From positions 37,501 to 89,827 of the forward strand of contig JAQGDQ010000658.1 in assembly GCA_030141605.1 (NCBI GenBank): a DNA stretch of 52,327 nt. Reading direction: 5' to 3'. A model generated the notes under the pieces. That model had not been told where the DNA came from and made no database searches. It was given only the letters and a program-made list of their open reading frames with translations. Shown in pieces: positions 25,701 to 40,200 of the stretch. A program made the translations under genes and the position numbers. This DNA comes from Tubiluchus corallicola. Lineage: Eukaryota; Priapulida; Priapulimorpha; Priapulimorphida; Tubiluchidae. Position 1 is the first letter of the stretch; each line of letters begins with the position of its first letter.

Positions 25701-28700
25701 TGCATTTATCAGATGTTAATTAAATTTCCAATTGATTATTATTTGTTAAGTACAATTTTGGTAAATAGCCTATTATAGCTAATAAAATCTTTTATTTAGT
25801 TTGTAGGTTAAAATGAGTGTGAAAACGGCCTGCTTTTAAGTTATATTAACTTCAAGTCAGCTAGTATATGCTCAAGCATAGAAAAGCAGATCTGATGCAT
25901 CTACAAGAAGGAGCATTGCAAGATATCAATTTTGCGTTCCAGATTACTTGACTCCTGAACCTAGACTTTATTTTTACAACTCAGCTAATTGATCTTGTTT
26001 GGAAAACTGCAGTCATTTCTTGGCAAGCACTTCAGCTTTTTCCTTAACGGACCTCATTTGATGTCAATTCTGCAGCCTCTACGCATCAAAGATCATTACG
26101 TCTACTTCTGTAAATAATGCCCTTACGAGCTATCATCATTGGTTCCCAAAATGCCATTAATTTATTCATAAAGACCCACTCATTTTATCTGACCTTTCGT
26201 CAAGATTACAAATTTGTGAAATACACATTAGCCTAGCGGGTGGCACTTGTCTGCCGATCCGGAGGTTATGGGTTCAAATGCCGCTCATGTCGAGATATCT
26301 CGAATCGTTCGTCAAACGAATGAAAAGCGGCCAAGCAGTGGGCAAACCGACTGTAGTTCTTGGATGCCAAGGCTACGAAAATTGATGTCAAAACCACCCA
26401 TCCCAACGCTAAACCGGCGGCGGGAGAGAAAAAATATTTAAATTTCTTTTACATTTTAACCAAAGCATTCTATACACATATCTTGTGTGGTGATTTCAAT
26501 ATTTTTAGTTGTATGTTAAAATGCAATCAATGTTGTTCGAGGGTTGATTCTTCCTTTAAATTTCAACTGTGTCTCTTAAAAACTGGGAAAACTGCTAAGA
26601 ATACATGTTATTTTTGTATTCTCCTATTGCTCTAACTGCTAAGAATACATCTTATTTTTGTATTCTCCTTTTGCTCTTGTTGCCCTATTACTGAAAAATG
26701 TTTTCTTGTTAAATGCCGCATATGGTTTTAGTAACCATATTTTTTAACATCCAACACTTCTATGGAAGTGAATGCAAACCGTGCTTATATGGTTTTAAAA
26801 TGCAGCTGGTTTTATGATCCGCGGTTTTGTTAAAATATTGTACTGTATTGCTTTCCTAAACACGTGTCTGCTTTAAAAATTAAAGTTTAGTGTAGTTATT
26901 GTTAACCAGGAAGCCTACGCAATGGCGGCTCGTGTGTAGCACCCCCTGGAGCTGTAGAACCCCCTGGAGCTGTAGCACCCCCTGTTTTCACTCATTATTA
27001 TCAATAATAATATTCAGTATAATAAGTCTTTTTTCTTTAGTTCTTTTTTATACTTGTGTCGAACTGGAGCACGTGAGGGCAGTACTGTTTGCTTTACAGC
27101 CCACCACAGTGGTGTGTTTGGGTGTTGTGCATATGCAGGCATGCCCACATGTGAGGTAACACACTGTATGCTGCACTGCTAGCGTCTGCTGCTAGGTGGA
27201 GAAAGTACTGTAGCTCACGCAGTTTGTTGTTGTGTTTGGCTAATGCGCACATGCGGCCATGCACACATCTGAGATAACACACTGTACGCTGCACTGCTAG
27301 CGTCTGCTGCTAGGTGGAGAAAGTACTGTTGCTCACGTAGTGTATTGGTGTGCTTGGCTGTTGTGCACATGCGGCCATGCACACATCTGAGATAACACAC
27401 TGTATGCTGCACCGCTAGTGTCTGCTGCTAGGTGGAGAAAGTACTGTTGCTCACGCAGTTTATTGGTGTGCTTGGCTGTTGTGCGCATGCGGCCATGTAC
27501 ACATCTGAGATAACACACTGTATGCTGCACTGCTAGCGTCTGCTGCTAGGTGGAGAAAGTACTGTTGCTCACGCAGTTTGTTGGTGTGCTTGGCTGTTGT
27601 GCGCATGCGGCCATGCACACATGTGAGATAACACACTGTACGCTGCACTGCTAGCATCTGCTGCTAGGTGGAGAAAGTACTCTTGCTCACGCAGTTTGTT
27701 GCTGTGTTTGGCTGTTGTGCGCATGCAGCTATGCACATATCTGAGATAACATGCTGTACGCTGCACTGCTAGCGTCTGCTGCTAGGTGGAAAAAGTACTG
27801 TCGCTCACACAGTTTGTTGTCATTTGTCACATGCTTACTGCGACAATTCGGGCTATTTGTAAGCAAAAAAATTTTTTAGGCTGCTGTTTTTTGTCTTGGT
27901 CAAGTGCTGCTGTTTTTGTCTTGGTCAATTGTCCTGCTGTTTTTGTCTTGGTCAATTGTCCTGCTGTTTTTGTCTTGATCAAGTGCTGCTGTTTTTGCCT
28001 TGATCAAGTGCTGCTGTTTTGTCTTGGTCAAGTGTTGCTGTTTTTGTCTTAGTCAATTGCTACTGTTTTTGTCTTGGTGAAGTGCTGCTGTTTTTGTCTT
28101 GGTCAATTGCTGCTGTTTTGTCTTGATCAATTGCTGCTGTTTTGTCTTGGTCAATTGCTACTGTTTTTGTCTTGGTCAATTGCTGCTGTTTTTGCCTTCG
28201 TCAAGAGCTGCTGTTTTTGTCTTGGTCAAGTACTGCAGTTTTTGTCTTGGTCAATTGTCCTGCTGTTTTTGTCTTGGCCAAGTGCTGCTGTTTTTGTCTT
28301 GGTCAAGTGCTGCTCTTACCATATTGCATTCATGCCATGTTTTGTCAAAAACCTTCTGAGGTCCTTATTGTGTTGATTCTATTTTTGTATTTCAGGGAGG
28401 AAAAATTCACCAATGTCCTACGAGGCTTACGCAAGCAGAAACCACCTCCTCTGGACTTTATGGAACTAGACGTGGTAACGTATCGTTTTTGCCACTTTTT
28501 TCAGTTGTGATGTTAAAATCTTTCGATGACAAGTGGAAGCCGATGTCTCAAGTAAACAAGTTACGTACGACAGGGGTGTGCAAATTAACTCACTAGCCGG
28601 GCCACATTAAACTTTCCCGCAATTCCTGCGGACCACAGGCAGTTTGATCAAGGAGCCAAGTACAGAAAGGCCTAATAACGATTTTTTTTGCGTCCGACCT

Positions 28701-31700
28701 GCGTACATCATTACTACTACACTCAAGAAACTATTTTGGAAGTTATTAAAATTTATATTACAAACCATATATTTCTACTTTCAGGACAGATAGTGGTAAT
28801 TTCATTACAATGCATATTAGTAATGTGTATCACACAGTCTGTGTAGTACAGTGACATTAAGCTATAACCGTCTTGTAAGGGTTAATGGCATCCGATCTAG
28901 TAGAAAAAACTACCCACACTATCTTTGGGATCATGGCACGGACTTCAGCTGGATACACTCAATTAATCGCCCGGGCTGCACTTTCATTAGGTTGACAAAT
29001 CTCTTCGCGGGCCACACAAATTCTCTCGGCTGGACGCAATTTGCCCGCGGGCCGCAATTTGCACACCCCTGACGTAGGATATATATGACAGAGGATGTTT
29101 CAGAAAAATATGTTGAAAACGGTTTAAGACGAGTGTGTGTTAACTGCAAAAATGGGGAAAAGTTAGACCCAGGTGATGAATCGAGTCGGAAGTATCAAGA
29201 AGATGTTTCTGGCTAAAGTCCGCACCACAATCGCAAAGATAGTGCGTTGACCCTTACGAGACGGTTGTCACTTAAAGTGAATGTGTCACTTAGTGACCAC
29301 TGGGTGACGTAGCCCAAAGGTGGCTCGCTTCCCACCCGGGAAGTCGTGGGTTCAACTCTCGACCGAGTCATACTTAAGGCTTGAAAAATGGTACCGTTGA
29401 TTCTTCGGTCAAGCACACGGGTCTGTCAAAGTAACATGCGGGTAATAATAATCGGGACCACCTTGGAAATTAGTATTAAGTTACATAAGGTGTTATCCTT
29501 GGACTATGCTCCTAAACGTAATTATTACCATTATTATAATGATGTTGTCGGACATGGTGAAATTTCACGATACTCACTTGGAACAATGTAAAGCGACGCA
29601 AAATCACAGAACACAGCAAACTATCATGGAAGCCGTCATTGAAATGCCAAATGTGCAGGAAATGCTAGAAGCATTCTGATTGGCTGGTAGGAGTGTAGTC
29701 ATCCCTGATATAGGGGGATTCCCAGATTTTAGTTTCTGCTATAGGCTCAGTAGTTGTAGATATTTGCAATCATTTTATTGTAAAACTTATACAATGTTCG
29801 CCTCAATCACAAAATTGAACAAACAGTCATAAAGTTTGCAATGTGATATTTAACAGTAGAAAATTTGCATCCTTTCTCAATGCTGTCTCTAGATCAACTG
29901 AAACTTGCATGACTGAGAGAATAGAGCTGTAATCACATGACCAGAGATTCAAGTTCCTATTGGAAGGTACATTAAATTCATGCATACAGACCATAAATGG
30001 AAAGGTCACCTATACTCTACAGACTACTAGTTAAACCAAAATCAAAGTCTACTTGGCTTCTTTGATAGCAGAATAAAGATTATCGGTTTACAGAAAGCTG
30101 TGTTATAATTTTTCTCTATTTTAACTTGAATAAGAGAGTTAGAACCAGAATTAAAGCTTGAAATTAACAATCTAATTACTCTGATTAATGACTATCCATA
30201 AAAGCAAAATTAAACAATATCTAGAAACAAAAATCAATCTCTGACAAACTTTGCATAATTAGAGTAAAACAACGACTGTAGATGGCAGCATAGACTAACT
30301 CAGTACCTTAGTGTAGTAGACTGACAATTAAATCGGTCATATAATACTACAGTCGCGTACTCGGTACAAGAAGCGACAGTAGTACGATCAGTGGTTGTTT
30401 CATCGCTTCATCAGGTGTAGTGTTCTTGTAGATTAGAAACATGGATAAGAAAAAGAGGAAGATTGAAATAGAACATTGAGTATTTCAAGACATTAATATG
30501 CACTGTACTACACAAACTGTGTGATACATTGTACTAATATACATTGTAATAAGATTACCACTATCTGACATGAAAGTTAAAATCTATGGTTTTCAATATT
30601 TTTAATAACTGCTAGAATAGTTTTCCTCAGTGTAGTAGTAATGGTTAAGGGTGAGCATCGAACGCTCTAATTCGATTCGAATGAGTTTTTTTAATTCGAA
30701 CTCGATTCGAATCCAAAACTATAGATTCGAATAATTCAGCACTTCAATCACACATGTTCCTGATCATTAAAACGATTGAAACAACATGCAATTTGTATAA
30801 TTTAGCCGTGATTTCTGCACACATTTTAAAAGAAATTACTAGTCGTTTTATTGCAGAACAAAATCTAGTGATATACATGATCTTTGTAAGGCTAATTTTT
30901 ACTGGTGGTTCGAAAACTTGTTCGAAAATCTTTCAATCTCTATTCGAATTCGGTTCGAATTCGAAACGCTGAAGTTCTGTTCGATTCGAATTCGAAAGTC
31001 ACAAATTCAGTTCGATTCGAATTCGCTTTCTGCTAGAGAATACTCAGCCCTACTATTTAAATGCAACTTTTGAAGAAAAGTCGAATTTACTGTTATACAT
31101 TTTGATTTGAAAACATAGATATGGACTGCTGCCCCATCTGTTGGGTGTTGTTGGAAGCTGGTTTTATACCAGGCATTGCCATAACAGCAGATACACTGGT
31201 CTGAATTGTACTGGATGGAAAATGGAGACAAAATTACCAAATAAAAACTAGAAGTCATTGGGATTATAATAACTAATAAAATTCATCACATGGAAACTCC
31301 TCCTCCTCCTGAACTGCTTTGGCATCAGCAGCAATTTTCTACAAAAGTTTTCCTCAGTGTAGTAGTAATGGTGCGACAGATCGGATGCAAAAAAATTGTT
31401 ATTAGGTCCTACTGTTCTTGGCTTCCTGAAAAAACTGCATGTGGCCCGCTAGAATTGTGGGAAGGTTTAATGTGGACCGGCTAGTCAGCTAATTGACCCA
31501 CTGCTGGTTCAAGACTCCAAAAGCCTTTGAATGCGAAAATAATTTATTGTTTGAGCCCCACTTTAAGTTACAAGAGGGGCTTGCAATTCTTCGTTTTATT
31601 TTGCTAGAGTTATTTTGCTAAAGGTCAAAGGTTAAGTGTACCCGACAACGCATTTATCTGCACTTGATAATGCCTCGCAGCCCATGCTCTTGTAACAGCT

Positions 31701-34700
31701 AGCTAGAACCTTACCTAGTTCATTTTTTTTGTTCCTACACAAAGTCATGTTAGTAAATCACTCTACGCACAGACTAATGCATAATTAAGTCCACGTAAAA
31801 CAACCGAAGTTACTGAACCCGATGCGGCAAACTGCTTTGCTTTACCCGCATGTCACATGACAGTTGCAGATAAGACGCATTGGTACACATTGACCTACAG
31901 CAACTGTGCGTGCTCACATCGAAACTGTGAAAGGTTAGTGTGCAGCTGAAACACTCGTCGTTTACCTTTCATTGGAAAAACAAACAAGTGAACAATAGAT
32001 ATTTGTATCTACAGTTTTCCTAATTTAAACCTATGGCCAGAACGGTTTAGTCTAGTGGTAGTGCGTCTGCTTTCCGTCTGGGAGGTCGTGAGTTCGAACC
32101 AGGGGTCGGTTCATGCCAAAGACTTTAAAAATGGTACCTGCTGTTGCCCTGCTTGACGCGTGGTATTTAGGGTAAAAGTGGGGTAATAATAGTCTCTGTT
32201 ATGTAGCTGTAGGTTGTTATGTAGTTGTAGGTTGTTATGTAGTTGTAGGTTGTTATGTAGTTGTAGGTTGTTGTGTAGTTGTAGGTTGTTACGTAGTTGT
32301 AGGTTGTTATTTACAGTCGGCGATCATAGCTCTTTGAGCTAATGTTAATTATTGACCCAAAAGCCGACTTTAAATAAAGATTATTATTATTATTATTATT
32401 ATTTATGGCAGTTTTTTTTTAAATAGCTGTGAAGTGCTCTGATAGGTTTCACATTTTTCAGGAAGAGAAGCCTTTGTTTGATAGTGAAAAGGAGTGGCTG
32501 GAGTGGGCGTGCACTACAAAACTGGAACAGCACAAGGACATGCAACAGGTCACTTTGGACATGAGAGATATCTCATCGACATTGCGAACGCTCAAGATGA
32601 CCTTTCCGAAACCCAAAAGGAAACAAAGAGAGCGCACGAAACGGACACGGCGGCGGGAAAACACGGTTTTTGACATGCCCCACGGAAGTTGTGCCGGAGT
32701 GCACAGGATAGGGCTTCCTGCTGTAAAATCAGAAATCGATCCCTTTGCGGAGTTTGTGGATTTCGATTTCGAAATCAAAGAGGAACGTAAGCCTCCGTGG
32801 CCGTTTTCGCTATGCATTAAAGGGGAAGAAGAGGAGGAGGAGAAAGAAAAAAAGAAAAAAGAGGAAGTTACTCTTCCTTGGTGGTGTGTCTACATTGCGT
32901 GGGTGACGGTGTGGACGTCGTCCATCATTTCGTCCTATCTCATCATGTTGTACGGACTGAAGTTCGGTTACAAGAAGAGCGTACAGTGGATAGTGTCACA
33001 GGTGACGTCGACGTTTCAGGGCATGTGCGTGTCGGAACCCGTCAAGGTCATGGTCATGGCGGCTCTGCTAGCACTGTTATTCAAGAAACCAGTGGAGCTG
33101 GAGCAGAGGACCACCGATGTTCAGCTCCAGGAAGAATTGGACTTACTCCGGAAAGATTTGATTGACGAGTGTAAAAGGTTTGTAGGCATTTCCGATGTGT
33201 CGGCTAAACGAGTTTTTTTCCGGAAAAATCCTTTTGCCCGCATCTATGAAGGGAGAAAAATTGCCTTTCAGCTTCTGTAATGTGATGTAACATAATATAA
33301 CTTAACATTACATTACAATACCATACCATACAACAACATAACTAAACGTAGCACAGCGTAGTATACCTTAACATAACATAGCATAGTATAGCATAACATA
33401 ATGTAGCGTAACATAGCATAGCACAGCATTACATACCATAGCATATTGTAGCAGAGCATAACACAGCATAGCATTGCATAACATAACGTATCATAACCTG
33501 ACATAGCACAGCAGAACATATAACAGCATAGTGTAACATAACTTGGCCATTTTGACTATAAGTCATTTGAAACAAGTAGGATAAGATTGTGTAAACTTTG
33601 AAAAAATAATCAGAGCTTTCGTAGCGCACACGTCACTAACTAAGTAAAATTTAAATTACTGCATCTTGTCAATAAGATTAAAAATACGTTTTTTTGGTTA
33701 ATGAGTGGTGCACCCTGGAGGGTGAGTCAGCGACATTTTACCAATTTGTGAAAACATTTTAAATAATTAATAATTTTCTTTCTAGTTACATTTTAATTTC
33801 AAAAGCAGGTAAGCGAAATGCTAAATAATATAACTTTGCATGGAAAGTTTTTTGGGATATAGTTTAACATTTCCTTTTCTTCCCCAGATTTACATTGGGC
33901 ATGTATGACGTCATGTAATGGCGTGATCAGAACAGTGTTACGGGACATTTAAAATGAAAAAAAAGCAAAAAAACCCTTTCAACACGAGCGCGTTATGTGC
34001 ATGAAATTTCTATAAGGATTTTTAAGGTGTTTTTTTTCTGAAACCTACTTCAGGTACCCCCTTTTCTTGTCCTTTAAGTAACAGGATTAGTAAAAATATA
34101 TTTAGTAAAATATAGGTAAGTCATAGAACATCATAGAATATCTAGTAGTATGATATCCTTTAAACTTTGCTTTAATCTGTAGCTAAGTAACAGCTAAAAT
34201 ACATGTGATTCTGTTCAATACATTTTGTCCTAGTGGGTTATTAAACACTATGTTAAAGGAAAACCGGATGATTGTGTAAACATTAGTACAGAATAAAGAA
34301 TGCTTTAAAATACTGAAAACTATATAAGCTTTTTTAAAATCAAAGCTTTGATTAAATAATAATTACCTCGGATACTCAAATTTCGTTAAACTTTCAAAGC
34401 TACGCGCGGCTCAGTGAATCTACTAAGATTGGCAGCGGCGCCTTTTTGTCACGTGTGCGTCAAATAGGCCGATAAATAGAAGGCAGTACAGTGATAACCA
34501 TGATCATGAACTGCAGTGTTAGTTTCTGACGTCATATGATGTAAAGCCCATTTTCGTGACATCACGTGTTCAAACAGTAACACTTACGCAAACGTGCTTG
34601 ATGCACAAGGGAAGACGCCTGCCATTGCACAAACTGCGGTTAGTTTCTGACATAAGCAATAGCTGTGTTCGGTTGCCATTAATTAACATTCTAAACTAAT

Positions 34701-37197
34701 TATTCAAATATAAGAAACAATTGCTACCTTTTATAGGCAAGAAAATGTATATTTTGGAGAGTAAATTAAAATCAGACTCACAGGGATGAGAATGACAAAT
34801 TGCAAAAAACTCTGAAACAAGAAAATGTATATTTTGGAAATAAATTAAACAATCGTCCGGTTTTCCTTTAAGAGACAACAGTTTGGTACGTTATTTGAAT
34901 CAGCATACTTGCTGCAAAATTTTATCACATTCACATCACAAGCCGACTGCTTACCGCTATTGATGTCCTGATTTGTACCGTGTAGAACTCAGAGGCGTAG
35001 CAAGATGGGGGTGACAAACGATTTAATGAATGTTAATTATTAATTACTAATTCGACATTAACAAAACAGTTGTTAACATTGCCAAACATTGCACACTGCA
35101 GTTAAAAAATTTCGCCTCTATTTAATCAGCAACTATTCAGTTAATTAATGGATTTAGGAAAAAAAATTTTTTTAATCTGAGTTTCGAATTTATCTCTTAG
35201 CTATCTTTCGTGTATGTAAGTGTATAGTAAGAGTATAGTATGTAAGTGTATGAGTAAGTGTATATGTAAGTATAAGTATATGTAAATATATGTAAGTATA
35301 TATGTGTATATGTAAGTGTATAGTAAGAGCATAGTATGTAAGTGTATAAGTAAGTGTATATGTAAGTATAAGTATATGTAAGTATATATGTGTATATGTA
35401 AGTGTATAGTAAGAGCATAGTATGTAAGTGTATAAGTAAGTGTATATGTAAGGTTCGGTTCAACATCTATTTCACTGAATATTCACATAGTCTAGAAAAA
35501 AAAGATTCAGCGTTATCCTTATTGTTTATCGCTGACCTACTTTAATTATTTTTACTGGAGTTATATTTTGTTCAATGTATCTGTAATTTGCGTAACTTCG
35601 ATATTGCTTTAGTTTTTTGTTTTGTTTTTATATTGTTTCTTATGTCGGGTTGAGTTCTTGATTTATATGTAATTAGTAGTTTTGTTTTTGATGAGTTTAA
35701 ATTTTTCTTTTTGTTTGCTAATTTAAATCTTGCCTCTTCTCATAGCCAAACTTATTTACTGTCTGGAAATTTAAACTTATTTGAACTTGTTGCCTCATTT
35801 ATTTTTATTTTTTTTATTTATTTTGTTAAGTTGCTTATTATTTTCATTTGTACATACCTCACTTGACAGGTCAGTTAATTTTCTTCAGTTTGGATAGGGG
35901 TGGTTGACTTGGTGACCCTTGGTCTTTTCGCCACCCCGTCTCTTTTCCGTCTTTATTTTAGTTTTTACCTTTTGTTTATGTTTATTTTGTAAAACTCAGA
36001 GACAAATAAATTTTTTACTTACTTACTAGTTAGCAAAGTTTCAAATGACAACAAAACTACCTAGTCATAGATCAGAATCAGATCAGATCAGATCAAATAT
36101 GCCTAGTCAAAATCACCATAGTTGACATAATTACTACATACAGCCTAGAAAAAAGGCTGATGTTCTTACCTAATGAGAAATGTAGGCTGGTCGTTGGCTT
36201 AGCAGTTTGATCATTTTGGGAGAAAAAGTGGCGTTCCTCTTTTGTTGTGAAAACCTGTAGTGTTTTGTATCATGTACTTTGTTTAGGATTTTTTAATTTT
36301 ACTTCAAAACTAGTTCACCGTTCCTTCAGTAATTCCAGCTCTAAATGAGAAAGTGCAATTTCATACGTTCGAAAATTCGCGGGAGTTCCCCGACGTTCCG
36401 TAACGGACGTTTTCCCGGACCCAACTCCCAATTTTTTCCAAATTTTGGCCAAACAGCCTGCAGAAAAAACGTTCTAGCGGCACCTTGTGGGACTCTCGAA
36501 AGGAGATATATGTCTCTTTAGAAAGAGGAGAAAAAGGGCTACACGATGATGTGGGCAGCACTTTAGGATGCTTCCACCCTGAGGAGCTGTGACGAGTTGG
36601 TTGGCGGTTCCATTTCGGGTATTTTTTGCTTGGAAAACTGCTGATGCATTATACTCTTCTTATAACTTTAATTCAGTAAAAGCTGCTACTGGCTTTGCAT
36701 TATAAATGAGGACCATGTAGGATGTTCGCGTATGATTGATTATAAGTGTATTTATACGCAAAATGTTATCTAGTGAAGCTGTTAATTTTCAGCAACCTGG
36801 TGAGACGGAAAACGTACGAACCACCGAAAGAAGACGAATTAATGATGGCTAGGCGACGTCGACGGTACGCCAAGAGGATGGAGTACGTTCTGAAGGAGTT
36901 GGCTTTGTTTACATTGTATGCTCTACTGTTGACAAACATTGTACACCACTTGTGTGATTCCAGGTACAACCACTTGATAATGTCTTTCAATCAAAATTAA
37001 ACGGTTATTTTATTGAGTTTATTTATTTAATATTTTCCTCTTTTATTCGTGTATATTCGTAATTGCACGTTAGGAAGAATATTGGAAACAATCATTATCG
37101 ATGAAAAGGTCTCGTTTTCGTTTTCATATGTGATAATTTAACTTGAAAACAACTAAACTAAATATGATAGTGTGATACTGATATGATAGAAGCAAAA

Positions 37198-37230
<33 letters not shown>

Positions 37231-40200
37231 GTAACTGCAGCAGGAGTAGCAGTAACGACAGCAGCAACAGTAGCAGAAGCAGCAGCAGCAGTAGCAGTAG
37301 TAGTAGCAGCAGCAGCAGCAACAGTAGCAGAAGCAGAAGCAACAACAGTAGTAGCAGTAGTAGTAGTAGCAGCAGCAGCAGTAGTAGTAACAGCAGCAAC
37401 AACAGCAGCAACCACAGCAGGAGTAGCAGCAGCAGCAGTAACTGCAGCAGCAACAGTAGCAGAAGCAGAAGAAGCAGCAGCAGCAACAGTAGCAGCAACA
37501 GTAGCAGAAGCAGCAGCAAACGCAGCAGGAGTAGCAGCAGCAGCAGCAGCAGTAACTGCAGCAGCAACAGTAGCAGAAGCAGAAGAAGCAGCAGCAGCAA
37601 CAGTAGCAGAAGCAGCAGCAACAGTAGCAGAAGCAGCAGCAACAGTAGCAGAAGCAGCAGCAACAGTATCAGAAGCAGCAGCAACAGTAACAGCAGCAGC
37701 AGCAGCAACAGCAGCAGGAGAATTTGTGAGCTTTTTTGTAGACTCAGATTTACTATGTACAATGCCAATGTGTTCATGTACATACAGAATAATATGTAAC
37801 ATACAATGTTTATAAAACATCAGCACATGAAGACACATCAAGTCAACACTATAAGAAAGCTTGTGCTGAGTTAACTTAATAAATGGCATGAATGAATACA
37901 ATAAAAGATAATTTAAAGAAAGAGAAAAAATGGTGATGAAAACACGAAAATGAGAAAACGAATGAAAGTTGTTGATGAGAATAATATTTGCAAAATTTAG
38001 ATGTACGATTTAGAGTCACAATTGTTTGGCTTTACGGTGACAAACAAAGTCATCATTTTGCTCAGCATAACTGTTTATTGTTTGTGTACCATTTTCACGT
38101 CACATGCCCCTTAGTCATTTACTTCATCATATCTGACACTGTAACGCCATTACCCAAAATATTACATTTTATCTGAAACAAGATATATAAATTCCTTTAA
38201 TAAACTAACTCATTTCTCTCAAAAGGTTGATAACGATTACGTGAAATTAATGAGAGACTTACAGTAAATAAAATAAATGACTAAATAAAATTTACATACA
38301 TCGTTGGCATTAAATCATGAGTTCACATAAACACGTCATCACATTGAAACTTAAATGACCGGAAATTTACTAGGATGCAAATATTGAGGCCAGGTGTCGC
38401 CACTTGTAACTGTACGGTTATATTAAATTTAACAAACAAAAACCCTTGACAACAATTTTAAATTTTTACGACTAGTGACAACCAAAAATTTTTCAGCATT
38501 TATCTTTTTGCCTCGTTGTTTTAAAACTACTGCATCATTGAAATCATTTCAAGGAACGACATCAATCCATTCCGTTATTTTTTGCTATTCGACTATCATG
38601 AGCAAAACTTTGACGCGTTTTTTTTGCACCACCCGATATGTCATTATGTGTTTTTTTGTGCAAACAGGTCCTACAAAGTGACACACACAGTTGAAAATGT
38701 TGTCATTAAAGCAATGTATTTTGGAAATACAACATTCCTTCAAGTAAGTAGCAATATGTTTGTGTCAAATTTTTTGTAACTGATCTTATTTTTTGTGTGC
38801 TGTATGTTAAAATCCAATTCTTGGAAGGATGTTTGATCGTAACCGTGGTAACAAATTTGCTCGTTGTGGTAAATAGATGATTTGGTAACGTTTTTACTAC
38901 ATTTGTTCCTCCATTACATATAGTTGCGTAAATTTCAGTTGTTACTAAAAAAATCCCAGGATTAAAATAAGGAACAATGACGATGTTTTGAACTGATGCT
39001 GCAGTTTATTACGAGGTGCAAAATAGTAAAGGGAAGAATCACATAAGGATTCTTTGGGTTTTATATTATTTACACATCACATAAAGATACAAAAACTATT
39101 TATATATATATATATTTAATGTGTAAACAGTATATAAACGAAAACCCAAAAAAATAGTTTTTTGTATCTTTATGTGATGTGTAAATAATATATGAAACCT
39201 ACTACTATACTACCAGCTACTACGAATACTATATTTTTAGTATCTTCCTACGACTTCTTCCCCTGCAATGGCAGTTTGAAATGTTGTGTTTCCTTGTTGT
39301 TTTAATTGTGTAATTTTTTTAGTAATTATCACTATAGTTAGTTATCTGCGTTATAAATTGTGTCGTAAAACTAACTTATACTGCTTAACGTAGTTTCGCC
39401 ACTGTGCAGAAAAAATTTGGAAACATCACGACATAGTGGTCCACCCATGGCAGTAATTACTGTTGTATTTTGTAAATGAATGAACTATCTTTTTGAGCAT
39501 AATTCAATATAAAAATTAACCTATTACTTACAATTGTTGCCGATTAAGCCTTTTCACAGTTTCGTTGTGCGCATGTACGAGTTGCTGCAGGTCAAAGGTT
39601 CACAGTTTCGTTGTGCGCATGTGCAGTTGCTGCAGGTCAAAGGTTCACAGTTTCGTTGTGTGCATGTGCAGTTGCTGCAGGTCAAAGGTACACAGTTTCG
39701 TTGTGCACATGTGCAGTTGCTGCAGGTCAAAGGTTAGGTGGCCACAGTAACACGTAACTACAACTGCCACGTGACGTTTGGGTAAAACAAAGCCTACTGC
39801 CCTATCAGTTCAGTAACTTCGATTGTTTTACGTGGACTTTACTTAATTATGCATTAGCCTGTGTGTAGAGTGATTTACTAGCAGGATCTTGCTTGGAAAC
39901 AAGAATAAAATGAACTAGGTAAGGTTCCAGCTAGCTGTTAAAACTGTTACTATTACAGTAACATGGACTTCGATGTGCTGTAAAGTGTACACAAATGCGT
40001 CGTCTGGTACACTTAACCTTTGACCTTTTCACGATCGTCATCAATTGCTGGAATTGCGAAAAGGCTTATTAAGATGTCAGGGTTGATGACTTGACAATTT
40101 TATAATGCTTCACGGTCTTACAATTCAGAAATTATTCAAATTTAGTTTGATGGTGTGAATGGTAGACAGACGGGGGTCCGAGCAAAACATTTCCGCGTTT

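Noticed and set aside
27786-28510. Cys/Leu/Val-rich ORFs before exon 11
   Set aside because: They come from the minisatellite of about 24-bp units; only the last part, after the acceptor at 28395, is real coding sequence.
33313-33629. Cys/Tyr/Met-rich ORFs on the minus strand
   Set aside because: They come from the CATAG/CATAA simple repeat.
36746-37000. 84-codon ORF as a stand-alone gene
   Set aside because: It is exon 13 of the polycystin-like gene read through its donor into a chance stop.
37124-37901. Poly-Leu, Ala/Val and Thr-type ORFs of over 200 codons on both strands
   Set aside because: They lie in a trinucleotide repeat that is open in all frames, in an intron, with no flanking unique coding sequence.
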